NCBI GenBank assembly: GCA_951799445.1
Contig: OX637288.1
Coordinates: 46,515,288 to 46,579,287, forward strand
From: Pseudisothecium myosuroides
Taxonomy: Eukaryota > Streptophyta > Bryopsida > Hypnales > Lembophyllaceae
DNA: 64,000 nucleotides
Direction: 5' to 3'
Shown: one piece after another, positions 1 to 10,793 of the stretch
Position numbering within the stretch: the first letter of the stretch is position 1
Layout of the letters: every line of letters starts with the position of its first letter
The notes under the pieces: model-generated
What the model was told of the DNA's origin: nothing
Seen by the model: only the letters and a program-made list of their open reading frames with translations
Database searches by the model: none
Program-made: the position numbers and the translations under genes

Positions 1-862
1 CCTATACCCATTTCTGACAAGTAAGTAGACTTTCATCGAAAGTGTCCTTGAAAATGCCATTAAATCCCTTCCTTACTTAATTGCAATTGGTTTGATTGTT
101 GATTCTTTAGATTTTGGTTTTATCATCAAGCTATGTGACGGTTTCAAAGGCCTAACCAAGGAGCTTCCACTTTGAAAATTTATAGTAATTACATGTCTTA
201 TCTTAAATTTTTTTATTTTTTAAAATTCATGATTTTCAATTGCTAATACCACAAAAGTGTTTTTTTCTTAAAAGGGGTGTCACCAATTATGTTGAATTGC
301 TTATTATTTTTGTTAAGATTATATTATTAACTTAATATGCTTTCCATGATAGTCAACTAATAACTAGATGGGAATGCTTTTCACCAATAGGAGAAGAGTA
401 CTATTCATCTTCTCCCTCCTTATTTATGTTTGTATACCTTCTTCCAAATGCAACTTCTTTACTCTTGCCTACTTTAGTGTTCGCTACCTCCTGTGTTTGC
501 TACCTTTTGTGTTTTGCTTGGTACTCTATTTCTAACAATTTTGACGGTTTTGGGGTGTTTTCACCTTACCTTCCATGAATATCTCAATTCTGGGTTCCCA
601 CACATCCGGAATCTACTAGTACAATGGCAAGCTCGACGAAGTTACTATTTCGTCCTGGGAATCTGGACTAATCTCGTCCGTCTCTTTGGTCCACTTGGCG
701 ATTCCAATCTCACGTGGCGATTGGACAAGTGGATGAAATCTCCAGCTGAACGTTGATGACATGGCGACCGATATCATCGACACTTGGAACAACACTGGGC
801 CCCTGCCACGCAACTGGGTTTGTCCAGTTGAGCTAATCGCTCCCTAATTCCTTGCTCGCTCT
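1..862. other. AT-rich intergenic DNA, no gene seen
   Basis: No recognisable protein family, RNA gene or transposon end was found here. Short open frames exist, the longest about 87 codons at 493-756 on +, but none resembles a known domain. The stretch lies upstream of the PP2C-like gene and may contain part of its distal promoter. Confidence 0.5.
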
Positions 863-1106
863 CTCTAATCGCACCTAATCCATTACTAAAATATCACTAA
901 ACCACACCAGTCCCTCCCTAATCACACTAACCCATCACTAACCAACCCTGTTAAGCTGCTCCCTAATCACTCCCTAATTCCACCAGGTGCAGTTTTAGAC
1001 TATGCCACTCCCCCACTTAACTACTCTCTAATCACACCTAATCCATCACTAATATATCACTAACCCACACCAATCCCTCCCTAATCAAGCACTAACCAAC
1101 CCTAGT
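863..1106. repeat. Direct duplication of a TCCCTAATCAC-rich segment
   Basis: Two copies of a roughly 85-bp segment lie at about 863-950 and 1025-1106, offset by about 161 bp. Both read CTCTAATC-CACCTAATCCAT followed by CACTAA, CCCTCCCTAATCA and ACTAACCAACCCT with a few substitutions. The motif CTAATC recurs inside each copy, so the copies are themselves low-complexity. They lie just upstream of the PP2C promoter. Confidence 0.75.
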
Positions 1107-1123
1107 CTCGCAGGAAGACGCAG

Positions 1124-1144
1124 GTCGTCGTCGTCGTCGTCGTC
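1124..1144. repeat. (GTC)7 microsatellite
   Basis: Seven uninterrupted GTC units. They sit about 30 bp before the TATA box of the PP2C-like gene, so length variation could change promoter spacing. That effect is an inference. Confidence 0.9.
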
Positions 1145-1172
1145 TCCAACAAGAGATCAGGAGTGTGAAGCT

Positions 1173-1180
1173 TATAAAAG
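1173..1180 (+). promoter_or_regulatory. Probable TATA box of the PP2C-like gene
   Basis: TATAAAAG at this position would place transcription start near 1203-1208, giving a 5' leader of about 215 nt before the ATG at 1423. The match to the plant TATA consensus is good and no other strong TATA lies nearer the ATG. The start site is inferred. Confidence 0.55.
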
Positions 1181-1422
1181 GCCATGGAGAAATCCGGACT
1201 GTAGACATTGAACATCACTGTAACACACTCTAGAAATTTGTGAAGCGATTGTATGCTTTTTGTACAGATTCCTCTGTTTTGTACAGATCAATTTCCAGAT
1301 TTTTTCCACAGTTTCTGAAATTAGCGAAATTAGTTTCGAGAATTGGGTTAGAATTCGGTGAGAGTGCGGTGAAAGTGCGGTGAGAATTGGGTTTGAATTC
1401 GTTCTTGTGATTGCACTTGACG

Positions 1423-2749
1423 ATGGAGGACGAAGCATTCGATGAGTTTTTGCAGACGCCGATCCTGGGACGGAAGAAGCCGACGAGGGAGGAGGATTTG
1501 GAGCAAGGGAATACTTCCGTGAGAGTGAACGTGGCCTCGCACCAGGCTGTGTCGCGAGGCGACGGCGCAGCGAGAACGACGTCGTCGCGGGAGGCGAGCT
1601 GTGGCGGAGGACGCAGCCAACGACTGCAGCCGCAAGTGGTGTGGGGCCATTGTGTGCTGCAAGGGCTCGCCAGCCACGACATGGAGGATCTGATCGTCGC
1701 CGAAGTGCGGACTGTGGACGAGGAGGAGGTGCGGATCCCGTTCTCTCTCTCACTTCCGTTTCATTGCGTTCCGTTCCGTTCCGCCTCTGTTTTAGGGTTT
1801 CGAGGGAGACTTTCTTTCTCCTGTTCTGATCTTGCGACTCCACTCCTCCGATCTGCTAAAATGCGGCCTCAAGATGTTTGGATTAGCAATTCCGAGCTTG
1901 GAGGGAGTCTTGCTTTTTCGTTCAATTCGTTGTCAGATTTTCGACCCACACTTGCATTGCCCAGCGCTGGTTCGGTGATCAAAACCTTCTCCAGCGCAGT
2001 CAACGACGAATCGAATTGATCTTTCAGACTTTCAGTTACAGTACTAATCGATGCGATTTGAATTGTCCGTGGGTTCAATGCAGGTAGCCTGCTTCGCCGT
2101 CTTCGACGCCCACAACGGCTCCACAGTCGCGCAACACCTCCAATCTCACCTCTTCTCCAACATCCTCAACGAGGACTCCCTCAAATCCAACCCCTCAGCT
2201 GCCACTCGCAACGCCTACCTCCTCACCGACCGCACCATTCTCTCCTCTCCCCACACCGGCGGCAGCACATCAGTCACAGCAATGCTCTACAACAACCACA
2301 TAATCGTCGCCAACCTCGGCGACTCACGCGCCGTTCTCTCGAAAGCTGGCAAAGCAATCCAGTTGTCGGTGGACCATGACCCTGGAAGACCAGCAGAGAA
2401 GGCGAGCGTGGAAGCTCGCGGGGGGTATGTGACGCACTTGCCTGGAGATCAGTGGCGTGTGGACGGGCAGTTGGCGCTTGCGAGGGCGTTCGGGGATGCG
2501 GGGTTGAAGGAGCATATGAGTGGGGAGCCGGATGTGGTGGAGGTGGAGGTGGAGAATTCTTGTGAGTTTCTGGTGTTGGGGAGTAATGGCTTGTTTTCGA
2601 TGTTTGATAATCAGGAGGTGGTGGATCTCGTGAGAGCAGGAGGGGGAGAGGATGCTGTGAAGGCTGCGCATGAGTTGGTGGTGGAAGCGAGGAGACGGCT
2701 TGGGGAAGATGATGTTTCCTGCATTGTTATCATGTTCGAGGAGTCGTAG
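1423..2749 (+). CDS. PP2C-family protein phosphatase-like protein, metal site altered
   Basis: Two exons, 1423-1728 and 2084-2749, encode 323 residues; the intron has GT (1729) and AG (2083) in phase 0. The protein has the plant PP2C motif order: SHDMED (about 85-90), FDAH (109-112), TGGS (160-163), GDSR (181-184), VDGQLALARAFGD (about 228-240) and DDVS (311-314). Family members remove phosphate from Ser/Thr using two metal ions bound by Asp residues in DGH, SDG and DN/DD motifs. Here the DGH glycine is Ala111 and the SDG aspartate is Asn270, while Asp110 and Asp312 remain. Metal binding is therefore probably weakened, and the protein may be a poor phosphatase or a pseudophosphatase that binds partners. 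About 100 N-terminal residues before the core look disordered. An intact two-exon frame, TATA box and leader argue against a pseudogene. Confidence 0.85.
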
Positions 2750-3545
2750 TAGGCTTGGAGGAGACGGATTTAACCAGTTTAGGAAACAGTTAGCAAGCAG
2801 CTTCAGTAAGATTATATTAAGAGTTCACTGTTGGTATTTACAGATTAGGAATTCACAAATTTTGATTTTGCACAGCAATGTTGATCCTACCAACCGATTT
2901 TGATCTTGCAACCCAAACCAATGTTGATCTGCGGATCACTCAGAACTCTAGTGTAGTAATCATGGATTTTCTATTAGCAAAGCAATTTCGTCAAGAATTC
3001 ATTAGCAATTAGCTGTTGCCATTTGCAGATTGGCAATTGGCAATTTGATCTTGCTAAACAATGTTGATCTCAGAACTGTAGTTTTAGTGTGCCCGATTAA
3101 AGGCAAGCGAACGAAGGCTGGATGTTTGGCTTTCAGACCATTGAGATGGGAAATGTAAAAAGTTTACCTTTGATCCGTGAGCACTGAAAATTGCTTGAAC
3201 TCTGACATTAGTTTGTTTCCTGCATCTTCCAGGAGTCGTAGTAATCAATCATGGAGTACTTATTAGCAAAGTAGTTTCATTGAGAATCAACTAGGAATGG
3301 CATTTGCAGATTAGAATTTGGCAAATTTGATCTTGCAAACCAATGCTGATCTGCGTACAGTATATCTCAGAACTCCAGTGTAGTAGTCATGGAGTAGACA
3401 GTTTTAGGGAACTGTTTCATTAAGAATGTATTAGGAATTGCCTGTTGGTATTTACAGAATAGCAATTGGCAATTTTGATCTGCATGTCCCTGAGATTCCA
3501 AGTTTCATTGTGCCCGATTGAAGGCAGGGCGAATGAAGGCTTGAA
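2737..3545. repeat. Degenerate tandem duplication behind the PP2C gene
   Basis: Blocks at about 2737-3120 and 3231-3545 repeat the same order of landmarks. GGAGTCGTAGTA occurs at 2739 and about 3233; CAGAACTC-AGTGTAGTA-TCATGGA at about 2941 and 3369; GTGCCCGATT with AAGGC and GAA-GAAGGCTTG at about 3089 and 3510. Offsets are about 420-495 bp. Inside each block a shorter unit with TTTGCAGATT, TTGGCAATTTGATCTTGC and AATGTTGATCTG recurs. The first copy overlaps the PP2C stop codon, so the duplicated unit began at the gene's 3' end. Confidence 0.7.
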
Positions 3546-5990
3546 AACAAGCAAGCTATGCTACAAAATGCTATCGGTTCCTGTAGCACGGGTTCAATTT
3601 TTGAGTAAGATCCTAGTGCAACTTTTTCACATGTAGCTTTTGTCAATACGCTGTGGTTTTTCATTTAGGAGATGTCAATTCTCACTGAAAATGATCTCAT
3701 GTTAGTATGCAAGTCGGCCCCACAATGTATCCTATGTGACTTTTTTCACTCACTACACGTTTTTTCACTATTTCAAGGAATGAAAAGCATCGGATTTTGC
3801 AGTAGTGCTTGGATCTTGACTCTTCCCCTTCAATCCATGGCCGAGTCGGTTGTAAGGATTGAAACTATTGAAGTTTTGAACATAATTTTGTCATGGTTGA
3901 ATCTTTTTTTGAATTTTGGCATATTTTTGCTAATAGCTTATTACAAATATATGATTTCTGTCAATTTCATCCATTTGGTCATAAAGAGAGATCATCTTTA
4001 AAGATTCAAGAATTGCTTCAGATGAATGAGAGGATATTTGGACAACACATTGGCTTGAAGCACTTTGTTCAAAGTTTAGAATATGGAAGTTAGATCTCTT
4101 AGAGCAAATTCCCATACTCATAGAATCAGTCCAACCTTGTAATTAAGATAGACAAAATAATTTATAGAATTTTACATAGAAGTACACAATAGTTGTAAGA
4201 GGGAAACTCATATTTACTAGTTGGCAAAATATTTGAGAGAGGCCCATGAAGAAATAGGGGAGGGAAGTTATTTATTTCCAAATAATTATTTTTTAACATT
4301 AGACTTGAACTCTTAGTTGCTTTGAGTTTGACAACAAGGCAAATCTACTCCTAAACTATAGTTTCCTTATACTCACATAGAAATGAAATCATTATTGAAT
4401 TGGAAAAAGTACTTCCGACTCTAAAAATCTCATTCTAAAAATCATACATTTCTAATTCTGACACAGCCTATACTAACATTGTTAACCAATGCTAGGAAGG
4501 CCTTTTTGCATTCCCAAAATGCAAGGTGGACCCCCTAGCAAAGGACAAGCAATTCTCAACTCTTCTTGGCCACATGGCGTAATAAAGAATATGAACCAAT
4601 ACTCAATTCAAAATTAAACTTAATCCTTCAATGCCCAACTCCTTTCTTAAATTTTTGCATATTTTTGCTTAAATTTATGTCTTTATAAATATATATTATT
4701 TATCTCAATTTCATCAAATTCAAAATATAGAAAGTGTGGTTTTCGAAAAATCTAGCTTTGGTTTGGAAGAATGAGAACTTTTGTGATCCAAAAAATCCCT
4801 AGAACCTTCTTATTCATCATCCAAAACTGGGATGTCATGTATCTTGTAGGAGAGACATCCCCGTTTAGCAATGTTATGAGCATGGAAGTTTTGCTCTTAG
4901 GGGTAAAATCATATTCATAATGAGAAGGTTGCCAATTGTGTGGCCATATAAACAATAAGCAATGATCTCAAATTGTGTCTACATTTAGCAAAACTTCTAC
5001 TAGAACAATATTCCAAATTTTTCAATACCCTACATGAAGGTCAAATATGGCATAAATTAAGTCATTTTTGTATTAAAAAAAGTGTCACATGTCATCTTGT
5101 GATTGGTGTGAGGTGACTTGGACCCCTAAAAATCCGACATGGAAATTCAATTTCGACAGCTGAGTGCCGAATCAGACCTTCACGTACAGTAGTTACAAGG
5201 AGATTAATAAGTGTTTAATTAGGTGAATTTGAATTCCTACCACATTTACTGTAGCAGTCACAGTGTTTTTAGCAACTTGAGTTCTTAAACGGAAATATCA
5301 AATTTGATCTTACTGGGCATTGGCGGTAGTGGCCATCAAATGGTACCTTCCGGTCTTCCCAGATTCTGACAAACTGACTCATCCTTCCTGACTCATCCTT
5401 ATCGACTCCCAAAAATATCTGCAGATGCCGAACCGCCGATGAGAGCCATTTTAGACTTTCTAACTCAATCAACTGCTCTGCAATTGGTCGACTAACTTAA
5501 AGCGGAAAAACACAGGGACCGGCAGGTAAGCACATGCAGTCAGAAGCCTTGGAAAATCAATATTCTCCTACAAAATGTTTATATAACAATAAACTGTCAT
5601 GGGCTCATGGCTACCTGTTTCTAAAAGCAACCGAGGCCTAAAATGTACAGCTTCTGTTCATGCAAGCGCAGGGTTGATTTTGTGTTCACCTGTGTCAAGC
5701 ACCTTCAAAATTCTTAGTTTATTCTTACGGACATATATTAACCATTAAATGCATGCATAGAGAATGTTTTGATTCCAAGACACTACGAAAAATCTAGATA
5801 ATTGAATAAAAAGAATGCTTATTTGAACGAGTCAGGTGCAGCTACCTGAATTGGGTTGAGTCTATGAGTTGAGCACTCTTGCTCACAGAAATGCCGAACA
5901 GTAATCGGCATTCAAAAGCCCAATACTGGACAAAAGAAGAGCAGTAGAACGACAGCACATTCACATTCTATTGACACTTTAAATAAATGA
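3546..5990. other. Intergenic, no gene seen
   Basis: AT-rich sequence with only short open frames (110 codons or fewer) that resemble no family. The right-hand part, next to 6254, probably holds the 3' untranslated region and terminator of the ERD15-like gene on the - strand. No transposon termini were recognised. Confidence 0.5.
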
Positions 5991-6253
5991 ACTGAAGTTA
6001 CGAAGACTGCATGCAATATACAAAGCAACACAGAAAACAATATCGAAGTGTGAAACTGTTAAAAAGATTGTTTGTGTAAAACTTTCTGCCGACCTCAATG
6101 TAAGGGCGAGAGTACAATTTGTACACAACTATTGGGTACCAAGATGAACACCATCACCAGCATTACAATCAAAACAAGGCCCTCCACCGATTCTACATTT
6201 GCAACTATACAACTTACAGCTCTACAATTCTTGTCCCTGCATACAAATGGCAT

Positions 6254-7455
6254 CTACATTACAGCACGGGGCTGTTGAATGCGATATTGAGCTCCCTTCT
6301 TGGTGGAATTCGGCACCTTACAAGGCACCTTCTCGAGATTCTTCACAGGCTTGCTCCACGGCGTTTGCTGCTTCGGGTTCAACTTCACATCTCTGACCTG
6401 ATTGATGTTGGACAAGCTCAAATCATCCTCGAGAAAGCCTGCAAGATCTTCAGAAACAAGCAAGGCACTGGCGTAAGTAACCCAAACACAGAAAGGAGAC
6501 TCGTGCATTAGTAATGCATAATAAGTTACCCATGTACAATGTGTCACACACAAATTATAAAACATCATACAGACAAATGCACAACACATCATACAGACAC
6601 ATGAATGACACATCGTACAGACAAATGTACAAATCGTCATAAAGACAAATGTACAACACATTATACAGACACACGAATGACAGATCGTACAGACAAATGT
6701 CATAATTCTAAAGAATGACATAATTCGAGGTTCCTTCCCAGTCAAAGAAGCTTCCAGGAGATACATCGTGGATGCAATACTCATAGTTCGTAATACTTCA
6801 ACGATTCATAACTTCGTCATGTGGCATCCAAGTAATAAATATTCTAGGACATTGAAATCCTCACAAAAATCGTTTACAAGACAGACACCAAATACATGAG
6901 TCCAAAAAACGCTGACAACCACTAAAGATAGCTGCAAGACACGGAAAGAATAATCTCCTATCACCGAAAGCACAACAAGCAACCGATACGCACACATCGT
7001 CAAGCCCAAACCGCAAACATACCAAACAGCAAACCTCGATCAAACCTCAATCTAAACACATGCAAACAACAGACTCCAATGCAACTAGAACGAAATCAGT
7101 AAACAATCAGCATCCCACCTTCCTCATCGACCTCATCAAGATACAAAAAAGCCTCCTCCAATTCTTGCATCTCCTCTTGCTCCTCCAGAAACGCCTCGAG
7201 ATCCGCGATTTCCTCCATCTCGGCTTCAAAGCTCTCCTGCTCCTCCCCCACGGCCAAGCGGTCGCGCACCCACTGCTCCCGAAACTCCGGGCACGTCTGC
7301 ACCAGGCTCCACCACTCCACCGAGAAATCCTCCACCACAATTTCTTCAACACAAGGACTACTGTTGTACGTCATCGACGCCATCGCAGCAGGCACAAACA
7401 GGGGCGCATTGGGGTTTAGAGTCGAAACCAACGGCTGTTGAACTTGGACCGCCAT
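6254..7455 (-). CDS. ERD15-like PAM2-motif protein
   Basis: Two exons on -, 7119-7455 and 6254-6447, with a GT-AG intron in phase 1, give 176 residues. Residues 11-22 (STLNPNAPLFVP) are a PAM2 motif, which in ERD15/CID proteins binds the MLLE domain of poly(A)-binding protein. It is followed by a VEDFSVEWWSLV block (about 41-52), the second conserved ERD15 motif, then a very acidic, glutamate-rich stretch (about 70-125). A basic C-terminal tail with KPVKNLEKVPCKVPNSTKKG and a terminal QPR completes the typical ERD15 layout. ERD15 proteins of flowering plants respond to drought and abscisic acid; a similar role here is inference. The ATG at 7455 gives PAM2 its usual near-terminal position. The donor choice (GTGGGA at 7118) is set by phase and by the continuity of the acidic region. 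Confidence 0.88.
6563..6700. repeat. Minisatellite in the ERD15-like intron
   Basis: Imperfect units of about 24-25 bp built on CATACAGACAAATGYACAACA and CATACAGACACATGAATGACA alternate here; ACAGACAAATG recurs at 6569, 6617 and 6691, with AAAGACAAATG at 6641. The array lies wholly inside the intron of the ERD15-like gene. Confidence 0.75.
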
Positions 7456-8266
7456 TATCACTCTATCTTCCTCTCAGTAGTATCAAATTGTTCTCCTCTT
7501 CTGCAACATAGACAAAACTGAAAACTCCTCACAAGCACGATTCGCAAGTAAATTAATACACGCAAGAAACCACAACGAGCTTCAGTCTTCACAAGCAAAG
7601 CCTGACAATGTCCTTCACAAGCAAAGAACCCACAAATTCCGCTTCACACCCAATGTGGCACATGCAGAGCGAGAAGGGGCGGAGCTCAAATACTGATGAT
7701 TTCACCAGCAACGCGGTGAAATTTGACACGAAAAACACGCGCGATCCCGGAAAAGCAAAGTAGGGGGCGAGGGTTTCGGATTCTAGTACGAAAGAGCCGC
7801 GAACGGAGCCGACGTGCGGAATCTTGAGAATATGAAGATGTGTCTGGAATCTTGGGCTTACAAAGATGTGGCGGGGGATCTACGAATGGGGAGATGCCTT
7901 GAATCGTAGATGTGACTCTGAGATATTTTCACAAGGAGTTGCACTGTTGTAGAGGTCAGCCTGCAGACAATTGGATCCCAACATTAAGTTATTAAGGTAA
8001 CAACTAAGTTTGACCGCTTTCTAAAACCGACCACTCTAGATTCTTGCCTAAAATGTACTCCTAGTTTTTAGGAGAGTCTATGGTCAGTTTAAGAAACTCT
8101 TATTTTTAGCACTTTAAAAATTCGTAGTTGATTCATCTCGTGTCTGAAAAATGTATTCTAAAAGAACCTAGAATTTCCTTTTTGACTATCAACAAGCCCC
8201 TATGAAAAAAATTCCAATATAATAATGAGAACCATGCTGAATTGTTTATTTGTGTGATTCTAGGTG
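7456..8266. other. Upstream region of the ERD15-like gene
   Basis: No coding region recognised. The part next to 7455 should contain the leader and promoter of the - strand ERD15-like gene. I could not identify a convincing TATA box or stress element by eye. Confidence 0.4.
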
Positions 8267-8268
8267 TA

Positions 8269-8461
8269 CAGTAGAACATGTCTTAATGCATAGAGTCGGG
8301 ACTATGCACTAAGAGAGGTTTATGCACTTGGAGAGGTTCTGTCAGAACTTTGGCTAACGTGGCCTCTCACTATGTAGCCTCCAACTACTGTTCACAAATA
8401 TCACGACCTCTCTTAGTGCATATATGCATTAAGACAGTATGCACTGAGAGAGGTTCTATTG
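8269..8461. mobile_element. pogo/Tigger-like MITE (Tc1/mariner type)
   Basis: A 193-bp element begins CAGTAGAAC and ends GTTCTATTG, giving imperfect inverted termini CARTAGAAC. TA lies on both sides (8267-8268 and 8462-8463). Sub-terminal TCTTAATGCATA, TATGCACTAAGAGAGG and TATGCACTGAGAGAGG stretches are also inverted relative to one another. CAGTA-AACCTCT termini with TA duplication are typical of pogo-like elements and their MITEs. There is no coding capacity. Confidence 0.6.
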
Positions 8462-8463
8462 TA

Positions 8464-10565
8464 GTTACTTCAAGAGCAAATTTTCATGTTGTATTGGAAC
8501 CGGAAATGAAGATTTGAGTTTTTCACACATGGAATTACTTTTGCCAAGTTTCATGATGCTTTCACTTCTATGTGAGTAGGAAGAAACTACAATTTAGGAG
8601 TAGCTTTGCCTCAGTTGTTAAATTGAAAGCAATCAAAAGTTCAAGTTCAATGTTAACTCCTAAAGGACCGTTGTCTCTTAGGGAGACAAATGCGTTTTCG
8701 GGCAGGTACCTACGGGCTGAAATTTTCTCCTGATTTTTTGAAACTTTTTTTGGAGGTAGAAAAGCTAATTAGCTTCGTAAGAATATAATTTTTTCACAAT
8801 CGGTGCCCGGGAACAACAGTTATGACCAAATAAGCTCGAAACAAGGGACGAAGGACAGCCCGGACAGCAAAAAAAATTTGCAAAACTTTGAATTTTTTTT
8901 GTAATATTTTTTTTTCTCATAGATTATATTTTTTCCTATTTGGAAAGCTTTGATTCATTTCATTTGGATTTGTTATGAGAAAGTTATGGACATTCTTGTT
9001 TTTTGAGTAGTTAGAGCATCTTTTTGAAAAAATAACTTGTAGGATTCATTTTTGAATGCAATTTTTCAAATTTTTCAAATTTTTTTTGCATGGTTTAGTT
9101 TACTTGCTAGAACAATCTCACCATTGGGATTAGTGCATTTTAATTCCATCTAAAATATATAAATATTTTAGATTTTCCTTCTATCTTGTACCTACTTCTA
9201 TTTAACAATTTTTTTAAGAATGATAATTAAGTTTTTTATTTTTTTATTTTATTTTCCTAGACTCTCAACTCAATTCTACACTTTAAAGATTTAAAGCTCA
9301 AAACTCTGTAGTGCCAAAGTTTTAAGTTAAAAATGTTCAAAGTCAGAAAATCCAGTCCCGCAATGTGCTGAAAAACTTGTTTTTTCCACTTTTAACACAA
9401 ATATCTTGCAATCTGTGCGGTCAAAATTTCTGAAATTTTTTCCACATTTTTTCGTATGAGTTAGGTGTAAGATCCTACGGTTAGATGTGGAAAAAAAACA
9501 ATTTAAAGTTTTTTTAACTCTTTGTTATAGAAATGGCAGATTTTAATGTTTTTTGGCAAAAAAAAGGTCTCGGTCCTTTAGGGGTTAAGAAGAGTTTTTT
9601 GGAAGTTGCAAAATTGCCTCTTGTACTTTTTAAGAGCCTTTCCTTAAAAAATTTGTTGGTCGACAAATATGATCCTTTCCTTGCAACTATTGCCGACTTC
9701 CATATAGAATTTTGAAGTTTCTTTTCTGCAAGGTTTGGTTGATTATATGTATAGTACTTGGAAGTTTGCTCCAAATCCATGGAAGGTTAGCTACCTAACA
9801 TTGTAGCCGCAAATTTTAATCCCTTGGAGGATTGAAGATGTATCAATTTTTTCCTCTAAGTGAAAAAATCATATGAAAATTATTAGAAAGTCAAATTGTA
9901 CTTCCTAACTAATTGTGAATGTATTATAGATTTTGAAATGCATTCTCCTAAAGTCCATAAGAGCCAAGAAGTCACCTTTGGAACCAACACAAAATGTATT
10001 CATAATAGTCATCTTGCATTATTAATACTCTAAAGTGGCTGCAATCAATTTTCTAAAGTGGTGAATGCGTCAAGATCCTAAAATGGCCTTATTCTTTGGT
10101 GGTTTTAGACTTAAAGAATACATGGCCCTATTGTGGTCACTAAATCACTCCTAAGCCATCATTGGCATACTTCAAAAGTACCACTGATACGTTCTAAGAA
10201 TGCACATGACTTCATATACACCAAAACAATACACTTTTGCTTACTGTATGGCCACAATGGGGCCATTCTTAAAGTAGACATTATAGTCTAGTAGGCTCTA
10301 ACAAAATGGTTTATTTAGATGGTGTAACATTAGTGAAAAGTGTGGTAGAAACAAGTGGCAACATGTTGATGCCTATTTGTCTAAAGTTGAGAACATGACA
10401 ATTGCAAAATATTCTACTCCTAAGCATTTGATGTAGAAAAAGTCTTGGCTTTCTAAATAGCCTTATGTTTATATTGTGGTTTTGTCATTCCAAATTTTGA
10501 AAAAAATATATTTCAAAATTGTACTTAGATTTTGAATGACACTAAATGTCTAAAGTTATATGTAA
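8464..10565. other. Intergenic, decayed repeats only
   Basis: AT-rich, no gene recognised. The stretch near 9388-9440 (CAAATATCTTGCAATC and flanking bases) is similar, on the opposite strand, to a stretch near 49575-49640, so an old interspersed repeat is likely. An open frame at 9533-9715 has no recognisable similarity. Confidence 0.45.
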
Positions 10566-10568
10566 ATT

Positions 10569-10790
10569 CACTACAAGAGAAAGGGGTGTTTTAAGTGAAT
10601 TTTTAAGTATAGTTCTAGACATAAGATTTTAAGTAATGACCTTCAAGGAGATTTTCAGCAAAATTTTACTTAAAACACATGTGTTTTAAGTAAAATTTTG
10701 CTGAAAATCTCCTTGAAGGTCATTACTTAAAATCTTATGTCTAGAACTATACTTAAAAACTCACTTAAAACACCCCTTTTTCTTATAGTG
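10569..10790. mobile_element. Hairpin MITE with CACTA termini, copy 1
   Basis: A 222-bp nearly perfect palindrome runs from CACTACAAGAGAAAGGGG to CCCCTTTTTCTTATAGTG, flanked by 3-bp duplications ATT (10566-10568 and 10791-10793). CACTACAAG ends with 3-bp duplications are the signature of plant CACTA (En/Spm) elements. The arms of about 110 bp pair through almost their whole length, so a transcript would fold into one long hairpin. No coding capacity. Confidence 0.85.
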
Positions 10791-10793
10791 ATT

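Noticed and set aside
1172..1843. Open frames on - opposite the first PP2C exon (223, 150 and 109 codons)
   Set aside because: They are antisense to the + strand exon with its TATA box, leader and PP2C motifs, overlap each other in different frames, and show no known domain.
9533..9715. 60-codon frame on +, and the - frame overlapping it
   Set aside because: Short, in AT-rich decayed repeat DNA, no domain, no splice or promoter signals.
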